Made by a program: the position numbers and the translations under genes. This document shows, one piece after another, positions 23,147 through 32,319 of a DNA stretch of 64,000 bases. Under the pieces are notes generated by a model that saw only the letters and a list, made by a program, of their open reading frames with translations, was not told where the DNA came from and ran no database searches. Each line of letters starts with the position of its first letter. Position 1 is the stretch's first letter. The DNA is from VAXT01 sp964591295 (GTDB taxonomy: Bacteria > Actinomycetota > Thermoleophilia > Gaiellales > Gaiellaceae), in the NCBI GenBank assembly GCA_964591295.1, contig CAZQAG010000001.1, positions 1 through 64,000 of the forward strand, read 5' to 3'.

Positions 23147-24189
23147 AGCCGCTCGTCGTGATCGACGCCGATGTCCTCGGCCGCCGCCGGACCGGAGACG
23201 AAAGCTACGTGGCGGCCCTCCTGCGCGAGCTCGTCCCGATCGCCGACCGCGAGCGGCTCGCGGCGGTCACCAGGCACACCGAGCTCGTGCCTGACGGAGT
23301 CAAGGCCGTGGAGCTGAAGGCGCGCAGTCAGCCGCTGCGCATGGCGGTACGGCTGCCGCTGCTGCTCCGCCGTCACCGCCCTGCGCTCGCGCATTTCCTG
23401 TACGTGATCCCGCCCGCTTATCGCGGCCCGGCTGTGATTGCGATCCATGACCTCTCGTTCGAACGGATGCCGGAGCTGATGTCCCCGAGCGACAGGTTCT
23501 TCTTCCGCACGTTCGTCCCGCGCTCCGCGCGGCGAGCCGACCGAGTCCTGACTGGTTCGGAGTGGACCAAGCATGATCTCGTCGAGCGCTACGGCATCGA
23601 CGAGGACAGGGTCATCGTTACGCCGTACGGGGTCGATCCGATCTTCAGGCCGGACGGCCCGGCGCGGAACGGCTCGCCCTACGCGCTGTTTGTCGGGGCG
23701 ATCCAGCCAAGGAAGGATCCGCTGGCCGCGCTCGAGGCCCTCGCCCGCACGAACGGCGACCTGCGTCTCGTGCTGACAGGACCTGAGAAGCGTGGGGGCG
23801 ACGACCTGCGGGCTGCTGTCGAGCGGCTCGGCCTCGGCAGCCGCGTGGAGATCACCGGGCATGTCACTCTCGACGACCTCGCGGCTCTCTATCGCGGCGC
23901 CGCGTGTCTCGTCTTCCCGTCGCGCTACGAGGGATTCGGCCTGCCGGTGCTCGAGGCGATGGCCTCCGGGACGCCGGTTGTCGCGACGGCGGCCGGCGCG
24001 GTGCCCGAGGTGGCCGGCGGCGCCGCGGTCCTCGTCGAGCCCGGCAATCCTGCCGCTCTCGCCGCCGGGATCGAGCGTGCGCTCGCCGACCGCGACCGGC
24101 TGGTGCCGGCCGGCCTGGAGCGCGCGCGGCAGTTCAGCTGGGCCGAGACGGCCCGACTGACCCTCGCGACCTACCGGGAGCTGCTGTGA
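23143..24189 (+). CDS. Glycosyltransferase family 4
   Basis: A 348-residue GT-B enzyme beginning MKPLVVIDADVLGRRRTGDE. The central GVDPIFRPDGPARNG linker and the EX7E donor motif YEGFGLPVLEAMASGTPVV are typical. ATG overlaps the previous stop and its own stop overlaps the following GTG (GTGA), so the series is translationally coupled. Third member of the tandem GT4 set. Sugar specificity unknown. Confidence 0.88.
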   Translation: MKPLVVIDADVLGRRRTGDESYVAALLRELVPIADRERLAAVTRHTELVPDGVKAVELKARSQPLRMAVRLPLLLRRHRPALAHFLYVIPPAYRGPAVIAIHDLSFERMPELMSPSDRFFFRTFVPRSARRADRVLTGSEWTKHDLVERYGIDEDRVIVTPYGVDPIFRPDGPARNGSPYALFVGAIQPRKDPLAALEALARTNGDLRLVLTGPEKRGGDDLRAAVERLGLGSRVEITGHVTLDDLAALYRGAACLVFPSRYEGFGLPVLEAMASGTPVVATAAGAVPEVAGGAAVLVEPGNPAALAAGIERALADRDRLVPAGLERARQFSWAETARLTLATYRELL

Positions 24190-24938
24190 GCAGCGGAGTC
24201 GCCGGTGTCGTCGTCACGCACGGGCCGCACCCGGAGCTCGACCGCTGCCTCGCCGCGCTCGGCCCCCAGGTGGACGAGCTCGTCGTCGTCTCGAACCCGC
24301 CGGCGCCCGCGGTCGAGGCGCAGCTGATCGTCAACGAGCAGGCCCGCGGGTTCGCGTCGAACGCGAACCTGGGGATCGCGGAGACGACCGCTCCGTTCGT
24401 GGTCGTCGCAAACGCCGACACGGAGCCGCGGCCGGGGGCAGTGAACGCCCTGCGCGACTTCGCCGAGACACGGCCCCGCTGCGGAATCGCCGGGCCGCTC
24501 CTGCGCAACTCCGACGGCACGCTTCAGGCCTCGCGCCGGCGATTCCCGACGGTCTCGGGCACGATCGTGCGACGGACGCCGCTGCGGCTGCTGCTCAAGC
24601 CGCAGGATCGGCAGCGCCGCCACTACCTCACCGACGGGCGCCCCGACGAGCCGATGGAGTCCGACTGGATGCTGGGCGCATTCCTCCTCCTGCGGCGTGA
24701 AATGCTCGATGAGCTGGACGGCTTCGACGAAGGCTTCCGCCTCTACGGTGAGGACATCGACCTCTGCTACCGGGCCAAGCAGGCCGGCTGGGAGCGCTGG
24801 TTCGTCCCCCAGGCCGCCGTCCGCCACGCGCACGCAGCGGTGACGGACAGGCGCTTTCTAACTCGGCAAACCCTGTGGCACTGGCGCTCGATCGCGAGGT
24901 TTGTGCGCAAGCACCCCGAACGATTACGCAACATCTAG
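24186..24938 (+). CDS. Glycosyltransferase family 2, rhamnosyltransferase-like
   Basis: A 250-residue GT-A enzyme. ANADTEPRPGA carries the DxD-type nucleotide-sugar site and YGEDIDLCYRAKQAGW the catalytic acidic pair. These features and the C-terminal basic helix match the large GT2 group that includes many rhamnosyltransferases. GTG at 24186 overlaps the preceding stop by 4 bp; the longer open frame lies inside the GT4 gene. Last strictly overlapping gene of the GT run; the methyltransferase follows after 27 nt. Confidence 0.85.
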   Translation: MSSGVAGVVVTHGPHPELDRCLAALGPQVDELVVVSNPPAPAVEAQLIVNEQARGFASNANLGIAETTAPFVVVANADTEPRPGAVNALRDFAETRPRCGIAGPLLRNSDGTLQASRRRFPTVSGTIVRRTPLRLLLKPQDRQRRHYLTDGRPDEPMESDWMLGAFLLLRREMLDELDGFDEGFRLYGEDIDLCYRAKQAGWERWFVPQAAVRHAHAAVTDRRFLTRQTLWHWRSIARFVRKHPERLRNI

Positions 24939-24965
24939 CCGATAACCTCAGACCGCAGAAACGCC

Positions 24966-26000
24966 ATGGCAGACGAATCGCAAATCGCAGTCCAGAAGGC
25001 AGGCGCCGCGCCTCCGCACGCCTTCAAGTACACCGAGTTCCAGGCTGATCCCGACTCGACCCACGGGAAGATCATCTCGCTCGTACCGCCGGCGACGCGC
25101 GTCCTCGAGTTCGGCTGCGCGACTGGGTACATGTCCGAGGTGCTCAAGAACCGTCTCGGCTGCACCGTGATCGGGATCGAGATCTCGCCCGAGGCGGCGG
25201 CGCTCGCCGAGCAGCACGCCGAGCGCGTGATCGTCGGCGATGCGGAGAAGATCGACTATGCCGCGGAGCTCGCGGGCGAAGAGTTCGACGTCGTCCTCTT
25301 CGCCGATGTCCTCGAACACCTCAAGGAGCCCGCCGACGTCCTACGCCGGATCCGCCCCTTCGTCTCCGAGAACGGTGTCGTCATCGCCTCGATCCCGAAC
25401 ATCGCTCACGGCAGCGTCCGCCTCGCGCTTCTCGGCGGCGAGTTCCGCTACCGCGATCTGGGCCTCCTCGACGAGACCCACCTCCGCTTCTTCACCCGAG
25501 CCTCGATTCAGGACCTCTTCGAGGAGACCGGCTACGTGGTCACGCACTGGGTTCGTCAGCGGTTCGACATCGGCGAGACGGAGATCAGCGTGCCGAACGT
25601 GCCCGACGCGGTGCGCGAATGGCTCGCCTCCGATCCCGAGACCACGACGTATCAATTCGTGCTCCGGGCGCTCGTCTCGGACCCCGCGAGCCAGCTCAAG
25701 ACACTGCGGGAGGAGCTCGAGGAGCTTCGCCCGCACCGCGACGCGGCAGGCCAGCTGGCCGCCGCGCGCGAAGAGCTCGGCGAGCTGCGCCCGCTGCGGG
25801 AAGAGGTCGAGAGCCTGCGCGCCGAGATCGCTGCCGTGCGCAGAGCTCACGAGGTCCAGGCGCAGCGGCTGGTCAACGAGCGCGTCGGCTTCGCCGAGGG
25901 GCTCGCGCACGTGCAGGCAGCCGTGTACGGCTCCCGCTCGTGGCGTCTGACCAAACCGCTTCGCGCGGCAAGCGGGCTTGCGCGCCGCCTGCGCGGATGA
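24966..26000 (+). CDS. SAM-dependent methyltransferase with C-terminal coiled coil
   Basis: A 344-residue protein. Residues about 40-215 are a class I methyltransferase (motif I VLEFGCATGYMSEVL, acidic IGIEISPEA, FADVLEHL). Residues about 235-310 are rich in Leu/Glu/Arg heptads and should form a coiled coil. The end contains YGSRSWRLTKPLRAAS, a short 'SxSWRlTxPLR' tail that recurs in polysaccharide-locus enzymes. In chain-terminating systems a methyltransferase and a coiled coil act together to cap and measure glycan length; a role of that type is inference. Its stop overlaps the next ATG (ATGA). Confidence 0.83.
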   Translation: MADESQIAVQKAGAAPPHAFKYTEFQADPDSTHGKIISLVPPATRVLEFGCATGYMSEVLKNRLGCTVIGIEISPEAAALAEQHAERVIVGDAEKIDYAAELAGEEFDVVLFADVLEHLKEPADVLRRIRPFVSENGVVIASIPNIAHGSVRLALLGGEFRYRDLGLLDETHLRFFTRASIQDLFEETGYVVTHWVRQRFDIGETEISVPNVPDAVREWLASDPETTTYQFVLRALVSDPASQLKTLREELEELRPHRDAAGQLAAAREELGELRPLREEVESLRAEIAAVRRAHEVQAQRLVNERVGFAEGLAHVQAAVYGSRSWRLTKPLRAASGLARRLRG

Positions 26001-28006
26001 CGCCTCTCCGGTTCCCGTCAGTCGACGAGCCGCTCGTCTCGATCGTCATGGTCACGTACGGCAACTGGCCACTCGTCCGGCGCTCGCTCGAGGCGCTTCT
26101 CGAGCGCACCGATCCCGCCTACGAGGTGATCGTCGTCGACAGCGCCTCGCCCGACGAGACCGGCCAGAGGTTGAGCGAGGAGGTCGAGGGCGCCTCGCTT
26201 CACCTCAGCAAGGAGAACGTCGGCTTCGGAGGTGGCTCGAACCTCGGGGCCGAGCAGGCGCGAGGCCGCTTCCTCTGCTTCCTCAACTCGGACGCGATCG
26301 TCGAGCCAGGCTGGCTCGACCCCCTGGTCGAGACGCTCGAGGAGGATCCCACGGCCGGAGCGGCGATCCCGATGTTTCTCAACCCGAACGGAACGATCCA
26401 GGAGGCGGGCTCGGTGATCGACTCGGTCGGCTGGCCGCACGCGTTCGGCGCGGGCGAGAGCCCCAATGAGTTTGCACACCGGTTCCGCCGCGAGATCGAC
26501 TACGGGTCGGCCGCGTGCCTTCTGATCGAGCGTCAGACCTTCTGGGACGCCGGCGCGTTCGATCCCGTCTACGGCGTCGGCTACTTCGAGGACGTCGACC
26601 TCTCCTTCAAGCTCAAGGAGCGCGGCCTGCGCACGATGTACGAGCCCCGCTCCAGAGTCGTGCACGAGCGGCACGGCTCGGGGACGTCCGAGCACGCCCG
26701 GCGGCGCATGGAGACGAACAGGGCGATCTTCTACCGGCGCTGGAGCGAACGGCTCTCGCGCCGGCCCAACCTCGTCGAGCTGCCGACGAGCTCGCCCCGC
26801 CTGGTTGCCGCGCGCGACGCAGAGGTCGTCGACCGCATCCTCGTGATGGACGACAGGGTTCCCTTCCACGACCGCGGTTCCGGAGACCCGCGCATGGCGA
26901 AGATGCTGCACGAGCTCGTGGAGCTCTGGCCCGACGCGCGCATCACCCTTGCCGCCGCGGACGGCTCCGAGGCAGAGCGCTACGCAGAGCCGCTGTTGGC
27001 TCGCGGAATCGAGGTCGTGGCCCCGCCGGTCGACTGGCAACAGTGGTTCGAGCGCCGCATGTTCCATTACTCCGTCGCAATCGTCAGCCGGGGGCAGAAC
27101 CTGGCGCGCTTCGGCGGGCTCTTGCAGATGACCCAGCCCCAGGCGTTGCGGGCGTTCGACACGGAGGCGCTCACGTTCCGGCGGCTCGAGCGGATGGTCG
27201 GCTTCCTCGAGGACTCCGCGGAGATCGCGCGAGTACGCGCAGAGGCAACCGCGATGCGACAGGCCGAGCTCGGCGCCCTGCACGAGTCGGAGGTCATCCT
27301 CGCCGTCTCGGACGAAGAGGCGGAGTTCATCGACGGGGTCGCGACCGGCAAGCCGACCTTCGTCCTGCCGAACTGGATCGAGACGGTTGCGGAGCCGGCC
27401 CGCTTCCAGGACCGTCGCGATCTGTTGTTCTTCGGCGGTTTCCTCGCCGGCGCGGGCTCTCCGAACGAGGATGCGCTCCTGCATCTCGTCCGCGAGGTGA
27501 TGCCGATCCTCTGGGAGAAGGACCCCGAACTGCGCCTGCACGTCGTCGGCGCCGACCCCACTCCCGCCGTCGAGGCTCTCCACGGCGAGCGCGTGAACGT
27601 CGTCGGCTACGTCCAGGACACAGCCGAGTGGCTTGCGCGAACTCGCGTCCACGTCAGCCCGATGCGCTTCGGCTCGGGGATCAAGCTGAAGCTGCTCGAC
27701 ACGATCGCCGCGGGCCAGCCGTTCGTGACGACGGCCGTCGGCGCCGAGGGCCTGCCGCTCGGCAGTCTGCGCTCGGTGCTCGTGGCCGAGGAGCCGGCCG
27801 ACCTGGCCGAGCTGACCCATGCGCTGTACACGGACGAGCAGCTCTGGCAACGGGCCCAAAGCGGCCTGCTGGACGTCTCGCGCAACCATTTCGACCGCGC
27901 CACCTTCCGCAGGACGCTCGCGGAGGCGATGAGCCACCTTGGCGTGCTTCCGCCCGCGGGAGTGTTCGAAGGAGCTCCGCTCGAGCTCGCCGCTGCGCGT
28001 GGGTGA
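25997..28006 (+). CDS. Two-domain glycosyltransferase: GT2 followed by GT-B (GT4-like)
   Basis: A 669-residue protein. Residues about 12-235 are a GT2 domain (IVMVTYGNWPLVRRSLEALL, FLNSDAIVEPGWLD, and GYFEDVDLSFKLKERG with the catalytic acidic pair). Residues about 285-655 form a GT-B domain; its C-terminal half (LLFFGGFLAGAGSPNEDAL, VHVSPMRFGSGIKLKLLDTIAAG) is the group 1 donor fold in which the usual EX7E is modified to GSGIKLK. A two-step addition of two sugars by one polypeptide is plausible. ATG 25997 overlaps the methyltransferase stop. It converges on the minus gene ending at 28045. Confidence 0.85.
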   Translation: MTPLRFPSVDEPLVSIVMVTYGNWPLVRRSLEALLERTDPAYEVIVVDSASPDETGQRLSEEVEGASLHLSKENVGFGGGSNLGAEQARGRFLCFLNSDAIVEPGWLDPLVETLEEDPTAGAAIPMFLNPNGTIQEAGSVIDSVGWPHAFGAGESPNEFAHRFRREIDYGSAACLLIERQTFWDAGAFDPVYGVGYFEDVDLSFKLKERGLRTMYEPRSRVVHERHGSGTSEHARRRMETNRAIFYRRWSERLSRRPNLVELPTSSPRLVAARDAEVVDRILVMDDRVPFHDRGSGDPRMAKMLHELVELWPDARITLAAADGSEAERYAEPLLARGIEVVAPPVDWQQWFERRMFHYSVAIVSRGQNLARFGGLLQMTQPQALRAFDTEALTFRRLERMVGFLEDSAEIARVRAEATAMRQAELGALHESEVILAVSDEEAEFIDGVATGKPTFVLPNWIETVAEPARFQDRRDLLFFGGFLAGAGSPNEDALLHLVREVMPILWEKDPELRLHVVGADPTPAVEALHGERVNVVGYVQDTAEWLARTRVHVSPMRFGSGIKLKLLDTIAAGQPFVTTAVGAEGLPLGSLRSVLVAEEPADLAELTHALYTDEQLWQRAQSGLLDVSRNHFDRATFRRTLAEAMSHLGVLPPAGVFEGAPLELAAARG

Positions 28007-28044
28007 TGCAACCGCATGAGGCTCCTCCGCCGCGACTCGTAGAG

Positions 28045-29031
28045 CTAGCGCGCCTTCGCGACGGCGTAGACGAAGTCGCTCGGCAGTACTCCGCGGTCGA
28101 TCAAGGTCTTCTCGTAGAGGCAGACGAGATCGACAAGCGCGACGTCTCGCGGATCGTCCGGGTCGAAGTTGCCCGCGATGTCGGAGAGCACGTGCTGGAG
28201 CAATGTCCCGCCGAAGTCGGCGCGATAGACGATCTGGAAGCGCTCCTCGATCAGCCCCATGATCTCGTCAGAGCGAACCGATTCAGACGGATCGACCTGG
28301 TAGACCTCCTCGGCGGAGGGGCGGGTGACTTCCGTCTTGCGCACACCGGTCCGACGACTCCGGAGATGGCTCTCGGGCAGCGCCGAGAGCAGACCGTTCA
28401 TCAGCGGCAGATAGTCGTCCGGAAACTGAAAGCGCACAGGACCGACGTATTCGTTGACCACGAAGAGGCCTTCCGGCCCGAGCGAGAGCCGGATCTCGTC
28501 GAGCATGCGCTCGAGGGCCTCGATGTGGTGCAGCGCCTGAATTGCGAAGACGACGTCGTAGTGACCACGCTCGAGCTCGATCTGATTCAGGTCCCTCGCG
28601 TCGTATGCGATGCGGTCGCCGTAGCCGGCCTGCTCGGCCTCCCGCCGGGCGACCTCGACCGCCTCGGGTGAGATGTCGAAAGCGTCGAAGCGATCGCAGA
28701 TCTTCAGCCGGAGAGCCTCTCGCTCCAGGATCCCGTAGCCGCAGCCCAGGCTGAGCCCGATGCCGCGGGACCGGCGGAAGAAGCGCCGTTTGGTGAACGC
28801 CAGCCAGTTCTCGTCGGGCTCCCCGGCAATCGCGCGGTTGATGTTCCGCTCGGTGAGCACATAGGACTGCCAGTAGAGGCCCTGCCAGTCGTCGCTCTCG
28901 GCTTTCTCCCGCGCTTCCTCGCCCCAGTGGTCCGCGGTGACGCTCAGATCGCTCCTCGGCCGCAAACGTAGGACGACGCTGCGTTTTCCGCGCCTGAGCA
29001 GCGCGCGCGCCTTCCCGATCGGGCTTCTCAA
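28045..29031 (-). CDS. SAM-dependent methyltransferase
   Basis: A 328-residue class I methyltransferase. Motif I is LSLGCGYGILEREAL, followed by FDAFDISPEAVEVARREAEQ and the VFAIQALHHIEALERML post-motif. The N-terminus is basic and the C-terminal third (from about 190) is extended relative to minimal enzymes. TTG start at 29031 overlaps the stop of the GT-C gene (TTGA), so these two genes are coupled. The location suggests O- or N-methylation of a glycan residue or its nucleotide-sugar precursor. Confidence 0.82.
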   Translation of the reverse strand: MRSPIGKARALLRRGKRSVVLRLRPRSDLSVTADHWGEEAREKAESDDWQGLYWQSYVLTERNINRAIAGEPDENWLAFTKRRFFRRSRGIGLSLGCGYGILEREALRLKICDRFDAFDISPEAVEVARREAEQAGYGDRIAYDARDLNQIELERGHYDVVFAIQALHHIEALERMLDEIRLSLGPEGLFVVNEYVGPVRFQFPDDYLPLMNGLLSALPESHLRSRRTGVRKTEVTRPSAEEVYQVDPSESVRSDEIMGLIEERFQIVYRADFGGTLLQHVLSDIAGNFDPDDPRDVALVDLVCLYEKTLIDRGVLPSDFVYAVAKAR

Positions 29032-31232
29032 CGACGGACGACCTGGAACGAGACGAGCAGGCCGAGCTTGCGGCCGTCTGCCGACAATCCCAGCTCAGCC
29101 GGGGAGAAGGTCGGGCTCACGGCGAAACCGACGTGGAAAGGCGGGCGGGGAACAGGGATGGTGACGACCCTCGTCTTCGCTTCTGGAACCGTCACGACGC
29201 GCTCGGCTGTCGGCGGCGGCGCGTCCGCCGCGGCATCGACGGGAAGCGTCGTGACCGTGATCTCCACCCGAGCCGGGTCGAGCGGAACCCCGACACTTGG
29301 CCGCTGGAGACGGATCACGAGCAGCGCGGGCCCGTCGCCCGGGGTGACGAACTGCGTGAGCGAGGCCCGGTCAGCGGTCCAGCCGTCGGAGTAGACGCCG
29401 CTGGTGACGCGGGCGAGTCGCAGCGGCTGGTCGACCCGGTAGAGGACGAGCCGGCCGGGACGCGCCAGCACGCGCCCGGCGAGGGCGAGGGTCGCTGGGG
29501 CGACCGCGTATTCGGCCGTCCCGGCCTCGCGGGCGACGTCGGGCTCCACCGCGGCGATCCGCCCGGTGTCGGGGTCGAGAGTTGCCGTGCGGCCAAGGAC
29601 GTCCTGGGGCGTGGCGAGATTCAGGATCGGGTGCACGCTCCGGTTCCAGAACTCCGTCTGCCAGAGCGCGTGTGGGTCGCCGTCGAGGCTCTGGTCGTTG
29701 ACGAACACGACCTCGGCGTCGGTTCCGACCCGTTCGTCGATCCAGTCGACGTCCCCCACCCCGGGCGCCGCGCGGGCCGCCTCGGCTTGCACACGCGCAG
29801 ACCCGAAGACCGAGTACGAGGTCAGCGCGAGGAACACGCCGACACCGACCGGCAGGATGTACGCCGCCCAGCGTCTCGGCAGGCAGAGGAAGGCGGAAGC
29901 CGCGGCCGTCGCGCCGAGCGCGAGCAGGATGCGCATGTCGTAGGTGCCGCCGTGGAGGACCGAGGCCAGCCGCAAGAGCGGGACGAAAGTGAACGTGTCG
30001 CTCTTGACCGAGACGTTCAAGAGACTCTCGAGCGGCAGCGAGACGAGCAGCCCGGCGGGCACGAGCGCCGCGGCGCCCGTCAGGACCGCCGGCCGCGGCA
30101 GCCCCTTTGCGATCCAGACCATGAGCGCCAGCAGGAAGAGCGGCGTCAGGTAGATCAGGTTGCGCTCCTCGATCCGCTGCGAGAACTGCGAGGCGAACGC
30201 GGCTACCTGGAGGATCATCCAGACAGAGGTGCCCACGACGACGGCGAGAAACGCGCGCTCCGCTTCGGTCGTGTCCGCTGCACGCCGGAGCGCGAGACCG
30301 AAGAGGACGACAAAGGCGCTCACGGGTACGAGCGCGACCGTGAACGGAAGCTCTGCGACGTGGAAGACGAACCATCTGGCGGTTGCCTCGGCGGTGTAAC
30401 CCGACTCCGAGCCCTGGTAGGCGCCGAGGATCCCGGCGACCCCGGTTCCCTGTGCCAGCTTGACGGCGACATAGGCGAGGCCGCCGAAACCGATCAGGCC
30501 GAGCGCCCAGACGTAGCGGCGGAGGCTGCGCAGGACGAAGGCAGCCGTTCGGTCTGCGCTCACCGCCCGCGCGTCGAGCAGTCCCTTGAGGACGATGGCC
30601 GTCGGTAACCCGACGAACAGGACGAGCGCCTGCAGCCGGGCCGCGCAGGCGAGCCCGATTGCCGCGACCGCGAGCACCTGGCGAAGCGGTGTTGGCCCCT
30701 CGAGAGCCCAGGCAATCGCAAGGAGCGCAAGAAGGATGGCCGGGAAGGCGGCGTTCTCGGTCATGACCTCGTTCGTGTAGACGAACGCGGGCAGCAGGAG
30801 GAAGAGAATGAGCGCCCCGATCGCATGGGCGTGCGGCGCAAGCCGCCTCGCCCAGAGGTAGAACGGGATCGCGCCAAGGCTCATGAGGGCTGCGTTCAGC
30901 CCTTTCACGATCGAGTACGCGCTCGGCACCGAATCCGCGAGCCACGCGGGCGAGATCAGGACCGGGTAGATGCTTTGGAAAGGCCTCGCGTAGCCGCGAA
31001 AGAGCATCCGCTGGTGCTCGTTGAAGCTCTCAGAAAGGTCGGCGTAGATGAGCTCGTCGCTCATGATCCAGGGCGCCCTCATCCAGTGGGAGAGGATGAT
31101 CCGCACCGCGACCGAGAGCAGCACGAGACCCGCCGCGGCCAGCGTCCAAGCCCCCGCTGGGGCGCTGGTCAGCGTGGCGAAGGTGCGGGGGGCCGCCGCC
31201 GGAGGGCGCCCGGTAAGGCGGTCACCGGCCAT
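29028..31232 (-). CDS. Integral membrane GT-C glycosyltransferase (GT39/PMT-like)
   Basis: A 734-residue protein with about eleven or twelve hydrophobic helices in residues 25-500 and a periplasmic C-terminal region of about 230 residues. Early in the sequence, after helix 1, APWIMSDELIYADLSES carries the acidic pair expected in the first extracytoplasmic loop of GT-C enzymes, which use polyprenyl-phosphate sugars as donors. ENAAFPAILL also fits the family. It probably decorates a glycan or protein outside the membrane. It could be mistaken for a Wzy polymerase, but the loop-1 acidic motif favours GT-C. ATG has TAAGAT 6 nt upstream. Confidence 0.75.
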   Translation of the reverse strand: MAGDRLTGRPPAAAPRTFATLTSAPAGAWTLAAAGLVLLSVAVRIILSHWMRAPWIMSDELIYADLSESFNEHQRMLFRGYARPFQSIYPVLISPAWLADSVPSAYSIVKGLNAALMSLGAIPFYLWARRLAPHAHAIGALILFLLLPAFVYTNEVMTENAAFPAILLALLAIAWALEGPTPLRQVLAVAAIGLACAARLQALVLFVGLPTAIVLKGLLDARAVSADRTAAFVLRSLRRYVWALGLIGFGGLAYVAVKLAQGTGVAGILGAYQGSESGYTAEATARWFVFHVAELPFTVALVPVSAFVVLFGLALRRAADTTEAERAFLAVVVGTSVWMILQVAAFASQFSQRIEERNLIYLTPLFLLALMVWIAKGLPRPAVLTGAAALVPAGLLVSLPLESLLNVSVKSDTFTFVPLLRLASVLHGGTYDMRILLALGATAAASAFLCLPRRWAAYILPVGVGVFLALTSYSVFGSARVQAEAARAAPGVGDVDWIDERVGTDAEVVFVNDQSLDGDPHALWQTEFWNRSVHPILNLATPQDVLGRTATLDPDTGRIAAVEPDVAREAGTAEYAVAPATLALAGRVLARPGRLVLYRVDQPLRLARVTSGVYSDGWTADRASLTQFVTPGDGPALLVIRLQRPSVGVPLDPARVEITVTTLPVDAAADAPPPTAERVVTVPEAKTRVVTIPVPRPPFHVGFAVSPTFSPAELGLSADGRKLGLLVSFQVVRR

Positions 31233-31238
31233 CGAGCC

Positions 31239-31244
31239 ATCTTA
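31239..31244 (-). promoter_or_regulatory. -10 hexamer TAAGAT for the GT-C gene
   Basis: Minus-strand TAAGAT ends 6 nt before ATG 31232. It overlaps by two bases the plus-strand TAGGCT that serves the divergent GT4 gene. Confidence 0.5.
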
Positions 31245-31248
31245 GGCT
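31243..31248 (+). promoter_or_regulatory. -10 hexamer TAGGCT for the GT4 gene
   Basis: TAGGCT ends 6 nt before GTG 31255. The divergent gap is only 22 nt, so both promoters must share the same DNA. Confidence 0.5.
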
Positions 31249-31254
31249 ACGACC

Positions 31255-32319
31255 GTGGTCGGGATCAGCCTCCTCACTCTCGTTCCGGGCCTCTTCGGTG
31301 GTACCGAGACCTACGCTCGGGAGCTCGTCCGCGCACTGGTACGCGTCGGGACGCTCGAGTACCGCGTCTTCACCCCGGAGCTCGCTGAGGACGCCGCCGA
31401 CGGCCTGTCAGGCGTGCGCGTTCGCGCGTATCGCGCGAGCCGCACCACGCCGGGACGCCTGCTCGCAATGGGGCTCGCGACGGCCTCGCCGCGGCTGCGT
31501 CGCGAGCTTCGCCTCGACGAGCTCGAGGCGATCCACTTCCCGCTCAGCATCATGATGCCACCCGTTCGGCGGCCCCCTGCCGTCACGACCGTGCACGACG
31601 TCCTCGACAAGCTCCACCCGGAGGTCTTCTCCCGGGGCGAGCGGGCGTACCGGCGGATCGTGTACGGATGGACGGCACGGCTCAGCCGCCTGATCATCGT
31701 TCCCAGCGAGCACTCGAAGGAAGTGCTCGTCGAGCGTGCCGGGCTCGACCCGGGAGGGATCCGGGTCATCCCGCTCGGCGTGAGCCCGGAGCGCTACCGG
31801 CCCGGCAACGCGGAGCGCGAGCCGTTCCTGCTCTATCCAGCCGACAGCTGGCCACACAAGAATCACGCGCGGCTCCTCGAGGCCTTCGCGCGGGTCCGGC
31901 AGGCCAGACCGGAGCTGCGCCTCGTCCTCGTCGGAGCGCGCCTCGACGGCACACTGGCCGCGCCCGGCGTCGAGGTTCGCGGCTACGTCTCGCCGGACGA
32001 GCTGGCAGGGCTCTATCGCACCGCGACGGCGCTCGTCTTCCCCAGCCTGCACGAGACGTTCGGCCTGCCCCCACTCGAGGCGATGGCCTCCGGCTGCCCG
32101 ACGGTCGTCTCTCGGGCCGGCTCGCTCCCGGAGATCTGCGGCGATGCTTCCCGCTACTTCGACCCGCGCTCGACCGACGAGATGGTCGAAGCAGTCCTCG
32201 ACGTGGTCGAACGTCCTGCGGAGCTCGTGGCGAAGGGCCTGGAGCAGGCGAAGCGCTACAGCTGGGACGAGTGCGCCCGTCGGCACGAGGATGTGTACCG
32301 AGAGCTAGGCCGGTTGTGA
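31255..32319 (+). CDS. Glycosyltransferase family 4
   Basis: A 354-residue GT-B enzyme. LVPGLFGGTETYARELVRAL is the glycine-rich acceptor-side loop, VTTVHDVLDKLHPE follows, and LHETFGLPPLEAMASGCPTVV is the donor-site EX7E motif. It resembles mannosyl- and rhamnosyltransferases, which suits the GDP-mannose-derived sugar genes immediately downstream on the other strand, but this is inference. Its last 15 bp overlap the convergent gmd gene. Confidence 0.87.
   Translation: MVGISLLTLVPGLFGGTETYARELVRALVRVGTLEYRVFTPELAEDAADGLSGVRVRAYRASRTTPGRLLAMGLATASPRLRRELRLDELEAIHFPLSIMMPPVRRPPAVTTVHDVLDKLHPEVFSRGERAYRRIVYGWTARLSRLIIVPSEHSKEVLVERAGLDPGGIRVIPLGVSPERYRPGNAEREPFLLYPADSWPHKNHARLLEAFARVRQARPELRLVLVGARLDGTLAAPGVEVRGYVSPDELAGLYRTATALVFPSLHETFGLPPLEAMASGCPTVVSRAGSLPEICGDASRYFDPRSTDEMVEAVLDVVERPAELVAKGLEQAKRYSWDECARRHEDVYRELGRL

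Noticed and set aside
26018..27937. Minus-strand frame of about 640 codons opposite the GT2/GT-B fusion
   Set aside because: It mirrors codon positions of the real gene and shows no domain motif.
29028..31232. Wzy-type polysaccharide polymerase
   Set aside because: The helix count could fit, but the MSDELIY acidic motif in the first loop and the long C-terminal periplasmic part indicate a GT-C glycosyltransferase.
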